Shown here one piece after another: positions 16,012 to 25,371 of a stretch of 64,000 nt of DNA. Location: assembly GCA_965200035.1 (NCBI GenBank), contig OZ241334.1, forward strand, positions 2,232,001 through 2,296,000. Reading direction: 5' to 3'. The position numbers and the translations under genes were made by a program. Each line of letters begins with the position of its first letter. Position 1 is the stretch's first letter. This DNA is from UBA1952 sp965200035 (GTDB lineage Bacteria; Bacteroidota; Bacteroidia; Chitinophagales; Chitinophagaceae). The notes beneath the pieces are model-generated. The model did no database searches. It was not told where the DNA came from and worked only from the letters and a program-made list of their open reading frames with translations.

Positions 16012-17562
16012 TTATCTGTAATAGTTTTCCCCTCTTATATTATCATGGAAAGGCATTTTTAGCTGGTCAGTTTCGTCCGGCGCGTCGCGGCTGTCCAGCT
16101 CTTTTTCCAATATGTTCTGGATCGTTTTGTAATTATATGCCCCATAGCCCAGCGCCCGCTGGCAGGCTTTAATGAGCCGTTCATGACCCACCTTTTTAGC
16201 GAAGCTTAATATACCTACGCAGGACTTATAAGCCTGTTCAGGGTACTGTTTTCGGTCCAGTATCTTCAGGATATACAGCTTCACATCTTCACCAATGGTT
16301 GCCGCCCACGAGGTAAAGTGTTCCGGTGTCCATTCACTGACGAAGCGATGGGCCGATGCCAGATGATCCGGTTCCGTCGTATAGTTGTAAGGGCTTTTGG
16401 TACGGTTATGCAAGGCGATGCGCTCGTAGTTATAATAGATCTCAACGCTGTGGCGGGAGTAGAGCACCTTTACTTTCCTGCCGATAAAGCGGTAGGGAAC
16501 GCTGTAGTAATGCCTGTCCGGGCCAAGCCCTATATGGCCGTTCTTGGCCACTGTCGCATACAGATGTTGCCTGAGCTCATAGCGCAGTGGCGGAAGGGGC
16601 ATCAGTGCTGCCTGTTCGATCTCTTCGAACTGCTGCCGGCGGCTATAGTTCCGTCCTTTTAAAAATGCATTGTTGTGTTCGGTCAGGGCTGCAATGATAG
16701 CTGCATTCAATGCTTCAAGGCTGGCATAGCTCTCTTTTCTGATCCGGGCATAGATCCGGGTGTAGATAATACGGACAGCATTCTCTACCAGTGCCTTGTC
16801 TCTGGGACGGTAGGCTCTTGCCGGTAAAATAGTGGTGCCGTAATGCTCGGCAAAGTCCGCAAAAGTCTCATTGAGCAGCGGCTCATACTTACTGCTCTTG
16901 GTAACGGCCGATCTGAGGTTGTCCGGAACAATGGCTGCCGGGACGCCATTGCAGAAGTGCATGGCGTTCTCACAAGCGGCAATAAAGTCTTCCTTCTGCT
17001 GCGTTTTAACGGCTTCTACATAAGTAAGCTGGCTGGCACCGAGGATGGCTACAAAGACCTCTACGGGCTGCAGCTCGCCTGTCTGCTCATCTAGGATCCC
17101 CAGCTTATCCCCGGCGAAGTCTACATAGAGCTTATCCCCGGCCTTATGTTCCATGTGCATGGTCGGATTGACCTGCGCTTTCCATTGGGCAAAATAATGT
17201 TTGAACTGGCTTTTGCCCAGTCCATCGGGGTGGTCACGTTTATACTCTTCCCAGAGCAGCTCACGGGTAACGCCCTTCCTCTTAAGTTCTTTATCGATGG
17301 CCGGGAACAGGCTGAACAGCGTTTGCAAACGCTCGTTTACCGGTTTTTCTTCCGGCTTTATAAACAGATCCTCAAGATCTTTATCACTCAGGGTATTGAG
17401 CTCTTCGAAGCTCAGATCGCTGCCTGTGAAGTCTTTAAGATACTTCTTGAGCGTGTTGCGTGCAATGCCTGTCCGGGCCGCTATCTGTACTTTGCTGCAC
17501 CCCTGGGAATGCAGGCGCAGTATCTGTCTGATCTTAATCATGCTGATTGGATTATTGGCCAT
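16012..17562 (-). CDS. istA: IstA, IS21-family DDE transposase
   Basis: 516 residues, full length. An N-terminal helix-turn-helix (IRQILRLHSQGCSKVQIAARTGIARNTLKKYL) is followed by a DDE core: first D in KLYVDFAGDK, second D in AIVPDNLRSAV, and the catalytic E in RPRDKALVENAVR. It cuts and joins the element ends. The gene shows no frameshift or stop. Confidence 0.95.
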   Translation of the reverse strand: MANNPISMIKIRQILRLHSQGCSKVQIAARTGIARNTLKKYLKDFTGSDLSFEELNTLSDKDLEDLFIKPEEKPVNERLQTLFSLFPAIDKELKRKGVTRELLWEEYKRDHPDGLGKSQFKHYFAQWKAQVNPTMHMEHKAGDKLYVDFAGDKLGILDEQTGELQPVEVFVAILGASQLTYVEAVKTQQKEDFIAACENAMHFCNGVPAAIVPDNLRSAVTKSSKYEPLLNETFADFAEHYGTTILPARAYRPRDKALVENAVRIIYTRIYARIRKESYASLEALNAAIIAALTEHNNAFLKGRNYSRRQQFEEIEQAALMPLPPLRYELRQHLYATVAKNGHIGLGPDRHYYSVPYRFIGRKVKVLYSRHSVEIYYNYERIALHNRTKSPYNYTTEPDHLASAHRFVSEWTPEHFTSWAATIGEDVKLYILKILDRKQYPEQAYKSCVGILSFAKKVGHERLIKACQRALGYGAYNYKTIQNILEKELDSRDAPDETDQLKMPFHDNIRGENYYR

Positions 17563-17638
17563 CGGTACCTAAGTTTTATAATAGAAACTTAAGACCTCCT
17601 GCCTTCCAACAGCGTGTACTTTTTTTCTTCTCTTAGCT

Positions 17639-17727
17639 GGTCAGTTTGAACCGGCGCAGCATGGTCAATTTAGTCCGGCCAAACTTGGTCAACTTAAACC
17701 GGCCTCAACTGGTCAATTTAACCGGCG
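17639..17727. repeat. IS21 end repeats (transposase binding sites)
   Basis: Four degenerate direct copies of TGGTCAATTTAACCGGC spaced by about 22-25 nt. Their spacing and position between the istA start and the element end match the left-end multiple repeats of IS21 members. Confidence 0.8.
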
Positions 17728-19000
17728 CTTGCACCTGATGCGCTTTGGTAGAAGCCTGAAGTTTTTCGGTCAATTCATTCAACAACTCCTCTGAATCTTG
17801 GCTATCAATCATTGCTCTATCACAAATCGCACATGTGTGCTGCGTCTTTTCCTTTTCCAATTGTTCCTGAGAAATTTTCTGCTCACAATGCGGGCAGCAA
17901 GTTGGATTCAGCTGTTTGAAGATCTGTCGAGCAGCGTTATCTTCTTTAAAGTGTTGTAACGAAATCCTATCCGCTTTCAAGCTGGCTTCGATGATTTCAA
18001 GTTCAGGCCTGACATCTGTTAATCGCCTTTTAGCGTCATTTGAAAGCTCATAAGCCCTGTTATATTCTTCAATCAGTTTATTGTATTCCTGTCTTGATTT
18101 TTGTGGCTGTGGAAGCTTGCTCAGTGCACTTCGCTTTGCTTCGAGCTGCCCTTGTATATCTAATAGCCTCTTTTTGCGGTCTTCTTTTGCTTTATCGACG
18201 TACAGATTTTCAACCGCTGATGTGCCTTTCAGCTGACCTTCCAACGCCTTGAGCGCAGCTTGAGTAGGTATCCAAGGTAAGCCCATATACATGTTCAGAA
18301 TCCGGTTTGGCAGACCAGACATTGCGGTGTCTCCGAATATTGCGCCATAGCTGGTTCCGATAAACATAGCAGCAGATAACGCTGGCCAACCATGAGTAAC
18401 CTCTGAACCGCTGTCCAATTCGTTATCCCCTTTCTTATAAGATGCAAAGGGTTCCAACTCCAGCTGATCCAGCATAAAGTCGGACATCACCACTGCCATC
18501 TCCTCCTCTGAACCGAATGTTCTAAATGCCTGCCAGTTTACACCATCAGGTGCCCTTTTTATTTCACCATTGAACAGATCGCCTTCCTGGTGTATCTCGA
18601 CTTGGTAATCAATTTTGTCAATGCGAAAACCGAGTACGGCATGCCGTATCCAGTTCTTTACACCCGACTGAAGACCATCGGAAACGCGCCCTTTGATTAG
18701 CCATTTTATGACTTCCAGCACACTTGATTTTCCTTTGCCGTTCCCATCCGAAAATAGTCCCCATATGCCAGGGGCTAAATTATCAAACCTAAATTCAAAG
18801 TCATTGGTGTAAAGTCCTTCCTTCTTTCCTGAGAAAACAACACTGGTAATGTGAATCCGTTTAGGGTTTCCAAGCGCAGGGGTAAGCGGTATTTTATACT
18901 TTTTTACAAACGCCTGAACATCTTTGCGTGAATATTTGTAGCGCTTCGCTACGGCATCCAGCCATCCGGGTTGCTTTGCAGGGGTAGGTTCCTTACTCAT
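17705..19000 (-). pseudogene. SMC/ABC-3C-like ATPase truncated by IS21
   Basis: 431 codons; the last residues (APVKLTS) are encoded by the IS21 end. The N-terminal half of an SMC/RecN-type ATPase is visible: Walker A-like FSDGNGKGKSSVLEVIKW at about residue 85-100, a long coiled coil from about 255, and a zinc-hook pair CPHCEQ..CAICD near 375-395. The second coiled-coil arm, the ABC signature and Walker B are gone, so no functional ATPase is expected. An upstream overlapping gene resembles the middle component of three-component ABC defence systems, so this is probably the ATPase of such a system. Assignment to a named subtype is not possible. Confidence 0.7.
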
Positions 19001-19646
19001 GGTTAGCCACTATTTGGGTTAGGCGGTTTTGAACTTGGTGTTTGATCGAAGGAATCAGTGTTCCCAGGTTTGTATTGGCATAGGTCATATGCTCGTACTG
19101 GATTTCTTTAAGGGCTTTTCCTCCTAGATTTCCTGATAGCTCCTTGACGAGGCTTGCCCGGTCGTCATACCATTTGAGTATTGGGTATTCTAAAACGACT
19201 GAATCAATAAGCTCTTTTGCTTTTCCGGTTACATAGAATTCGTAAGCAGTAATCTTTCCATTTATTTTATCCCCGTCCGTTATGATGAGGCCTTTTGAAA
19301 GCAGAATAGAAAGGGCTTCACTGATGTCGTCATATGCCCCAAAACGGTACCTGATCATCGGAATCGATCTGATGTCTGGTTCTTCCGTTTGAAAAATATC
19401 CTGTGCTTTCTGTAAATATCTTTCATCACCTTCCTCTTCATACCGGTTGAGCAATTGGTAAGCTAGGTAGTCTGGGTATCTTACCCAAAAATCCATAGCG
19501 TGCAATTTTGTTTTTCCCTCAAAGCAGCCCACATAGCCTGGAGGACCTACTGTCAAAGACTCACAGCCGCGAACAAAAATGAATAGAAGTCGTATCGCAT
19601 CTTGAGCAGTAGAGGTTCTAGGCATTCGAGAGACAGTTTGCTGCAT
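18993..19646 (-). CDS. Probable middle component of an ABC-3C-like defence system
   Basis: 217 residues, soluble. The first half includes a region resembling the helical start of ABC three-component middle proteins (LHAMDFWVRYPDYLAYQLLNRY). A winged-helix-like part follows (MIRYRFGAYDDISEALSILLSKGLI). It overlaps the ATPase gene start by 8 nt, so the two were co-translated. With the ATPase truncated and no third component left, the gene is probably non-functional as a system. The family call is inference from context and weak similarity. Confidence 0.5.
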   Translation of the reverse strand: MQQTVSRMPRTSTAQDAIRLLFIFVRGCESLTVGPPGYVGCFEGKTKLHAMDFWVRYPDYLAYQLLNRYEEEGDERYLQKAQDIFQTEEPDIRSIPMIRYRFGAYDDISEALSILLSKGLIITDGDKINGKITAYEFYVTGKAKELIDSVVLEYPILKWYDDRASLVKELSGNLGGKALKEIQYEHMTYANTNLGTLIPSIKHQVQNRLTQIVANHE

Positions 19647-20082
19647 TCTATAAAAATATAAAAAGTCCTGCTGAATTGCACGATATCACTTAGCACTCCT
19701 TCGCATTGCTCAAAGACTAGGCCTAGCCACTTAATGCAGTATCAACCAACAAAAATCGCTGCAGATTCAAAATGGCAAATCTTCAGGATCAATTTGAGAT
19801 TGTGCCTGCGGCAGCTCTTTTTCTTTGGAATTTTCACCTGAAAGAAAGGTGTGTAATTGACGCAACTTCATGAGCAACTCATCGAACGTAATGATCTGAA
19901 TGCTCTTTGAGTTGCCACGAAAAAATTCAAATGATTTCTGTTGTTCCAGATCGCTAAAAGACATTCCGGCTATCAGCACTCCGATAATTGAATAGCTTTC
20001 GAGGTCTTGAATATGTCGGTACCCCTATAATCAGGACGGTTTAAAAGTGGAGTATCATCTCTAATTTTAAAACCAACCAACA

Positions 20083-20382
20083 GTGGAAATGAAGAAATCA
20101 AGATTCAGTGAGAGCCAGATAGTGAAGGCTCTCAAGGACCAGGAAGGCGGTCTGAAGGTCTCAGAGATCTGTCGCAGCTTAGGCATCAGCGACGCCACCT
20201 TCTACCAGTGGAAGAGCAAGTATGGGGGCATGGAAGCATCCGACGTCAAGCGGCTTAAAGAGCTGGAAGAAGAGAACAGTAAGCTGAAGCGTATGTATGC
20301 TGACAGTGCGCTGGAAGTGCAGGCGATGAAAGATCTGTTCGCAAAAAAAGGCTGGGCCCTGCCACACGGGATGAAGCCGTGA
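20083..20382 (+). CDS. IS3-family OrfA
   Basis: 99 residues: a helix-turn-helix (ESQIVKALKDQEGGLKVSEIC..SDATFYQWKSKYGG) and a leucine-zipper-like helix. A run of seven A at 20343-20349 near the 3' end allows a -1 shift into the orfB frame, which is open from there, so an OrfAB fusion can be made as usual for IS3 elements. Confidence 0.92.
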   Translation: MEMKKSRFSESQIVKALKDQEGGLKVSEICRSLGISDATFYQWKSKYGGMEASDVKRLKELEEENSKLKRMYADSALEVQAMKDLFAKKGWALPHGMKP

Positions 20383-21248
20383 ACCAGTTAAAGGAACACG
20401 GCATCAGTGTGGACAGGGCCTGCAAGCTATCAGGGGTGTCGAAGAGCGGCTATTATTATAAGAGCCGAAGAGACGATACGGGGCTCATTACCGAGCTGCA
20501 GGCGTTGGCCGAGGCGCATCCGTCCTATGGGTTCAGGAAGTGCCTGGCGATGCTCAGGCGTAAGGGCAGCACGGATAATCACAAGAAGGTTTACAGAGTT
20601 TACAGGCTCTTGCAACTGAACCTGCGCAGGCGCAAAGGCAAGCGCAGACTGCCGGAAAGAATCAGGCAGCCTTTGGAACAGCAGCCATCGGTCAATCAGG
20701 TGTGGGCGCTGGACTTCATGAGCGATAGCCTGGCCTGCGGCGGTAAGGTGCGCACGCTGAATGTGATGGACGAGGGCAGCCGGGAAGGGCTGGCCATAGA
20801 GGCGGCATCTTCGATTGGCTCGCAGCGCTGCATCCGGGTGCTGGAACGGGTCATTGAGGCAAGGGGTGCGAAGCCGGTGATGCTGCGCTCAGACAACGGG
20901 CCGGAGTTTACATCAGTTGCTTTCACTGAGTGGTGCAAAGAGTGGGGCATCAGTCAGATGTTCATCCAGAAGGGCAAGCCGATGCAGAACGGGTATATGG
21001 AGCGCTTCAACGGCTCGTTCCGTCGTGAGATACTGGACATGTACTTGTTCATGGAACGCTGGCAGGTGCAGGATATGGCCGATGGGTGGCTGAGGCATTA
21101 CAACACCGAAAGACCACATGAAGGGTTGAACAATAAAACGCCCGGCGAGTGGGCCGCAGAAAACGCTCAGCCCGTGAGCGGGGGTACCCCCGCTCACGGG
21201 CTGATAAGCCAAAAACAAATCAAAACCTCTACTTTAGAACCGTCCTAA
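20379..21248 (+). CDS. IS3-family OrfB transposase
   Basis: 289 residues from a GTG that overlaps the orfA stop by 4 nt. The rve integrase core has D in VWALDFMSD, D in LRSDNGPEFTS and E in QNGYMERFNGSF. It catalyses excision and joining of the element as the OrfAB fusion. The 3' end contains a perfect 36-bp palindrome at 21168-21203. Confidence 0.94.
   Translation: MNQLKEHGISVDRACKLSGVSKSGYYYKSRRDDTGLITELQALAEAHPSYGFRKCLAMLRRKGSTDNHKKVYRVYRLLQLNLRRRKGKRRLPERIRQPLEQQPSVNQVWALDFMSDSLACGGKVRTLNVMDEGSREGLAIEAASSIGSQRCIRVLERVIEARGAKPVMLRSDNGPEFTSVAFTEWCKEWGISQMFIQKGKPMQNGYMERFNGSFRREILDMYLFMERWQVQDMADGWLRHYNTERPHEGLNNKTPGEWAAENAQPVSGGTPAHGLISQKQIKTSTLEPS
21168..21203. repeat. Perfect 36-bp palindrome inside orfB
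   Basis: CAGCCCGTGAGCGGGGGT is followed directly by its reverse complement. It lies in the last codons of orfB (encoding QPVSGGTPAHGL). It may form a hairpin that stops transcripts or regulates transposition. Confidence 0.8.
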
Positions 21249-21879
21249 AACAGGGGTACCGACAAATACGGCTGTTCATCTTGAGGGTGGCAAAATGTGT
21301 TTGCAGCTTATGAATTTGATCAATGGTTTGATTGACCGCGCCTGTTATTTCGGAAGAAGGGCTGTAAATTTCATCACGATAAGGGCTTGCGTTAAGAAGT
21401 TTTGTAGCCGGTGTCTTTATTTCAACAATTGCTGCATTATTACTGATGCTGTTCTTAAAAAGGAAATCAGCGATCTTATCGCCATCGCCGGAGATTTTAC
21501 GCCCGCCTACAGATGCAAAGCCCCGTATCTTAATGACCGAAATGCCAAAAGCCATATTCAAGATAAATGGGTTTTCTTCAAATAGCCTTTGCCAGTGCGC
21601 CTCCGGAAGACTACTTTGAAGCATTTCCTCAAACTTAGAAATGAGCTCCTTGGGCGTTACCAGCTCGATATCGTTTTTGAGTTTTACCAGCTCCTTGGGC
21701 TGCTCTCTTGCCATCTTTTGACTATTCGCGCTGATAACGTCTATTGCGTTTTTCTGTTGTTGAATACTTGCTTGCTTAATGTCAATAAACCCGCTGATTT
21801 GTTTTAGTACAGCTTCTTTATCCGCCATCAAATTTGCAATAGAGCCATGCCCTAAGAAGTGTGAGAGAAGTCGGCGCAA

Positions 21880-22194
21880 GTCTGATTCTAAGTCACTGTG
21901 GGCAACCGAATCGTACCCTAATGAAATGCGCGCCAGTAAAGGAGTTCAGCTTATCTAAAAAAGGTTCCGAAAGGAATCTTTTTTGTGCCGCTAAGTGGAA
22001 TGTTATCGAACCAAATGCTTCAGATTCTAATCAATTTAGTTGCCTTGAGATATTAATCTCAAAGTGGCATAGGACAAATCACTCCTATACATCTTTATGA
22101 ACGGCTGGCACGGTGGAACAGACGTTTCACCCGAAATGTCTTGTTTGAAGACTGTTGAAGAACCATGTTTGCAACTCATTTAATAACTAATGTC
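21880..22194. other. Intergenic region between split Shedu gene and S41 peptidase
   Basis: 315 nt between divergent genes. On the minus strand the Shedu frame remains open to 21945 and then meets a stop, so part of this stretch may be eroded coding sequence. No palindrome or clear promoter was recognised. Confidence 0.4.
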
Positions 22195-23601
22195 ATGCGA
22201 TTTGTAAATTTGCTTTTCTATTGCCTGGTGTACTGTTCCGTATCCGGTTGCGCACAAAAACATCATTCTGATTCATTTATTTCTGGTGTCTGGCTGATCA
22301 CATTAACTACGATAGATGCCGGAAAATTACAAGTTGTGATGAATTTTGAAACGGATGATATTGGTAAGTCTGATTCAATTGAATTTCACGCCTACTCTGA
22401 AAAGGATATGGATCGAAAGGTGCTTGGCAATTTTAAAGCTCGTTTGGGACGTATGGCCGGCAGTAATTTCAAAGATGGAAGCCTTCTACGATTGACAAAA
22501 GGACAAGTACTGCATCGTGATTCTATCACAGGCATTTTGGTATCCCCTTTTGGAAATTATCATTTCAATGCCAATATAACCGGCAATCAAATGTCCGGAG
22601 CACTGAGCAATGGAAATTATGAAGTTGTGGGCTATGTTACGGGGACTAAGGGACAACCTCAAATGCCTTTAAACAACTATTCGTTGATCGTCGATAGTGC
22701 ACTGAAAGTAGCCGAAAACAAGTTATACGATCCGGCTCTATTAAAAACAGTTGAATGGCAGGATTTCAAAAATGAGATAAAACGAGTGAGCACTATTACA
22801 GGCGATGATGCGGCATTGGTTATGGCTTTCTTTTACTATGCCCGAAAGCTTTCCTTTTCTCATTTTGCATTGTACGTCCCATCACCTGGTGATTCCGATA
22901 AGATCACAGGTATCGACAATGATTTAATGCTGTCGGAAAAAACACGTGATATTGCTTATCTTAAAATCAATTCATTTGGGGGAACATCTGCTGCGATGGA
23001 AAGTGTTTTCAGAAAGCTCGGGGATAAGCAATACAGTACGCTCATTGTGGACCTGCGTGGTAATCCAGGCGGTTCTATCGAGGCAGGCATGACCTTTGCC
23101 CGGCATTTCCTGACCGATACGCTTTTTGCAGGCGTGCTGCTGACGCAAAAATATTTCCGGTCACATACTGCACTCCCGTTGGAGAAAGACTATCATGAAT
23201 TTCCGTCTTTTTCCGAAGCAAATTCTCATTTACTACTCAATGGGATTTCAGAATATTTTGGTATTTGTCTTAAAGGCTATCCGGCGGCCCCTCTGTTTCG
23301 AGGCAAGGTTTACATCCTAACAGATAAGCAGACGGCAAGCACCTGTGAGCCGATTGTTTACGCATTGAAGCAACATGCCCTCGCAACCATTGTTGGCCAA
23401 ACGACAGCAGGGGCAATGTTGAATGGTGAATCTTTTAGTGTTGGTCATGGCTATACTATTACCGTACCTACTGCTACCTACTATACTTCGGATGGGCTTA
23501 AAATAGACCAACAAGGGGTAGCACCTAATATTGTACTGAAGGATGAAGATGCGCTTAGTTATGTACTGAAACAAATAGCGGACCCGAAAAAACATGACTA
23601 A
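22195..23601 (+). CDS. S41-family peptidase, probable lipoprotein
   Basis: 468 residues from the ATG at 22195 (MRFVNLLFYCLVYCSVSGC), which gives a proper lipobox SVSGC; an ATG ten codons earlier disturbs the signal peptide. The C-terminal tail-specific-protease fold shows LIVDLRGNPGGS and the catalytic serine in TDKQTASTCEP. It probably degrades proteins or peptides outside the inner membrane. The stop overlaps the start of the downstream histidine kinase by 8 nt, so peptidase, kinase and regulator form one operon. Confidence 0.88.
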   Translation: MRFVNLLFYCLVYCSVSGCAQKHHSDSFISGVWLITLTTIDAGKLQVVMNFETDDIGKSDSIEFHAYSEKDMDRKVLGNFKARLGRMAGSNFKDGSLLRLTKGQVLHRDSITGILVSPFGNYHFNANITGNQMSGALSNGNYEVVGYVTGTKGQPQMPLNNYSLIVDSALKVAENKLYDPALLKTVEWQDFKNEIKRVSTITGDDAALVMAFFYYARKLSFSHFALYVPSPGDSDKITGIDNDLMLSEKTRDIAYLKINSFGGTSAAMESVFRKLGDKQYSTLIVDLRGNPGGSIEAGMTFARHFLTDTLFAGVLLTQKYFRSHTALPLEKDYHEFPSFSEANSHLLLNGISEYFGICLKGYPAAPLFRGKVYILTDKQTASTCEPIVYALKQHALATIVGQTTAGAMLNGESFSVGHGYTITVPTATYYTSDGLKIDQQGVAPNIVLKDEDALSYVLKQIADPKKHD

Positions 23602-24607
23602 GCTAAGACGCCCGCTGCTGTTATTATTGCTGTTATACATAGTGGTAATAGCAGTGAACCTGTTGGTTAATTACCCGGGTTATGCAACTGGCCATAGCTG
23701 GGTGTTCAGCATTTCCTTCAGCCTCTCGGTTACTACAGCCGGGTGGCTGGGATACATGGCACTTTATTATTGCTTTTTTAAGCGCCGCCTTAACTGGCAC
23801 CGGAGACCTACCGGGAATTTAGCGCTAACCGTAATCCTTTCCGGCATTTACGGTGTTGTCCTTATGGTGTTGTCTATGCAGCTACTTGTAGTGATAGGTA
23901 ATGGTGCCAGGCCCGATCTCTATACTTATAGCTTAAACAGCATGTATGCTGCATTATTCACGATGCTATTGGGGCTGATTATTAATGGCCAGCATTTTCT
24001 GCAGCAATGGAAAAAGAGTACAGAAGACAATGGGCGCATGAAAACCGAGCTTATACAGAGTCAGCATGAAGCGCTGAAAAATCAGGTCAACCCACATTTT
24101 CTTTTTAACGCGCTAAATACCCTGGCCGGGCTTATTCCAGAGCAACCTTCAGCGGCAGTTCAGTTTGTACAAGGACTTTCCAACATATTCCGCTATTCAC
24201 TGCAGCATCCCAGGGAATCAACGGTAGTGCTGGCTAAAGAGCTTAAAGTGGCAAGTGCATTCCTTTTCCTCAATGAGCAGCGTTTTATGGGGCAGCTAAG
24301 CGTTTTAATCAATCTCTCAGATGCAGGTAAGCAAAAGCATATTGTAGTGCATGCGTTACTCACCTTATTGGAAAATACGATTAAGCATAATGAGATTTCT
24401 ACAGAGAAATCGCTTTCAATAATTATTAGAGACGAGGCCGATTATTTGGTTGTCGCCAACTCTTATCAGCCCAAAAGCTATCTCCAGCCATCTCTCGGCC
24501 TTGGCTTACCAAATATCGTAGAGCGCTATCGAATGATAACAGACCGGCCGGTGTTGATTCATAAAACCGACTTTTTTACCGTTAAAATTCCGTTGATTAC
24601 GTTATGA
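23594..24607 (+). CDS. LytS/YehU-type sensor histidine kinase
   Basis: 337 residues. Four hydrophobic segments in the first 150 residues form the membrane sensor. The kinase part has the His_kinase signature NQVNPHFLFNALNTLAGL and a short ATPase domain ending LGLGLPNIVERYR. It presumably phosphorylates the LytTR regulator whose ATG overlaps its stop. The signal is unknown; coupling to an S41 peptidase hints at envelope sensing. Confidence 0.92.
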   Translation: MTKLRRPLLLLLLLYIVVIAVNLLVNYPGYATGHSWVFSISFSLSVTTAGWLGYMALYYCFFKRRLNWHRRPTGNLALTVILSGIYGVVLMVLSMQLLVVIGNGARPDLYTYSLNSMYAALFTMLLGLIINGQHFLQQWKKSTEDNGRMKTELIQSQHEALKNQVNPHFLFNALNTLAGLIPEQPSAAVQFVQGLSNIFRYSLQHPRESTVVLAKELKVASAFLFLNEQRFMGQLSVLINLSDAGKQKHIVVHALLTLLENTIKHNEISTEKSLSIIIRDEADYLVVANSYQPKSYLQPSLGLGLPNIVERYRMITDRPVLIHKTDFFTVKIPLITL

Positions 24608-25371
24608 ACCTATTGATTCTTGAGGATGAGCCGGCAGCGGTGAAGCATATGCGCCTCCTGCTCAATAAGTATTTCCCGGAAATTAGCATTATAGCTGTCC
24701 TGGAATCCGTACGTAGTGCTTCAGCTTGGTTTCACTCCAATCCCGCCCCAGATCTTATACTTTCCGATATCCAGCTTGCCGACGGTACCTGCTTTGAACT
24801 GTTCAAGAATACAAGCGTAGCAGCTCCCGTGATTTTCACTACTGCTTATGATGAGTATATGCAGCAGGCATTCAAGCTGCATAGCGTCGACTATCTGCTT
24901 AAGCCAATTGATGAAGAAGAGCTAAAAGCGGCGATAGAAAAGTTTGGTCGTCTACAGCAGTATTTCCAGCAAAATCTAAATGAAAAACTATACCAGATAT
25001 TACATGAAAAATTGGCGGCTCCTATTGCCTATAAATCGCGCTTCCTGGTAAAGGCAGGCGATAAGTTGTCAACGATTCAGGTAAATGATATTGCACTATT
25101 GAGAGCAGACGACCGGATCGTTTTTTTACACGATCAGGCAGGGCGCAGGTTTATACTGGATGAGTCTTTGGACGATCTGGAGCAGGTGCTCGATCCCACC
25201 ATGTTCTTCCGGCTCAACCGAAGGTATCTTGTTCCCGTATCCTCAATAGAAAAGATACAGCATCACTTCAATGGTAAGTTACATGTGGGTTTGTGGAAAT
25301 GGAGCGACACCGATATCTTCATTAGTCGTGAAAAAGCAAAAGCATTTAAGCAATGGCTTGGCGGACATTAA
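24604..25371 (+). CDS. LytTR-family response regulator
   Basis: 255 residues. The receiver domain has acids ED near residue 8, phospho-acceptor D in LILSDIQLADG (about residue 56), T/S in FTTAYDE and K in DYLLKPID. The C-terminal LytTR DNA-binding domain follows from about 145 (FLVKAGDKLSTIQVNDI.. FFRLNRRYLVPVSSI). It starts within the stop of the kinase gene (4-nt overlap). Confidence 0.94.
   Translation: MNLLILEDEPAAVKHMRLLLNKYFPEISIIAVLESVRSASAWFHSNPAPDLILSDIQLADGTCFELFKNTSVAAPVIFTTAYDEYMQQAFKLHSVDYLLKPIDEEELKAAIEKFGRLQQYFQQNLNEKLYQILHEKLAAPIAYKSRFLVKAGDKLSTIQVNDIALLRADDRIVFLHDQAGRRFILDESLDDLEQVLDPTMFFRLNRRYLVPVSSIEKIQHHFNGKLHVGLWKWSDTDIFISREKAKAFKQWLGGH

Larger units (their letters stand above)
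15014..17727 (-). mobile_element. IS21-family insertion sequence
   Basis: About 2.7 kb carrying istA and istB on the minus strand. The ends share GCC(A/G)GTTAAATTGACCAGT in inverted orientation. The istA-side end holds four copies of a TGGTCAATTTAACCGGC-like repeat (about 17639, 17662, 17684, 17709), the istB-side end two (about 15017 and 15043); such multiple end repeats bind IstA in this family. No target duplication is visible, and the flanking genes are both truncated with no matching remainders. The element therefore marks a deletion rather than a simple insertion. Outer boundaries are accurate to a few bases only. Confidence 0.9.
20014..21264 (+). mobile_element. IS3-family (IS407-like) insertion sequence
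   Basis: 1251 bp with inverted ends TGTCGGTACCCCTATAATCA / TGTCGGTACCCCTGTTTTAG followed by GGACGGTT on both sides, and a 4-bp target duplication AATA (20010-20013 and 21265-21268). It encodes orfA and orfB on the plus strand, opposite to the interrupted Shedu gene. Clean ends, an exact duplication and intact frames indicate a recent insertion. Confidence 0.95.
19767..21879 (-). pseudogene. sduA: Shedu-like DUF4263 nuclease gene split by IS3 element
   Basis: Two pieces lie either side of the insertion: 21265-21879 (N-terminal part, starting at TTG 21879 or ATG 21828) and 19767-20013 (C-terminal part). The first has a coiled segment, then the DUF4263 core: WQRLFEENPFILN, GDGDKIADFLF, AAIVEIKTP and the YRDEIYSPSSEITGAVNQ stretch; this is the PD-(D/E)XK site of Shedu proteins. 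The second continues DLESYSIIGVLIAGMSFSD and ends EDLPF. Removing bases 20014-21264 and one AATA copy joins the pieces in frame as ..NSRIQDLESYS... The frame stays open upstream to 21945 without an ATG, so the original start is uncertain. Shedu is a known anti-phage system; here it is inactivated. Confidence 0.88.

Noticed and set aside
15000..17750. Target-site duplication for IS21
   Set aside because: The 4-8 nt flanking the two ends do not match at any plausible boundary.
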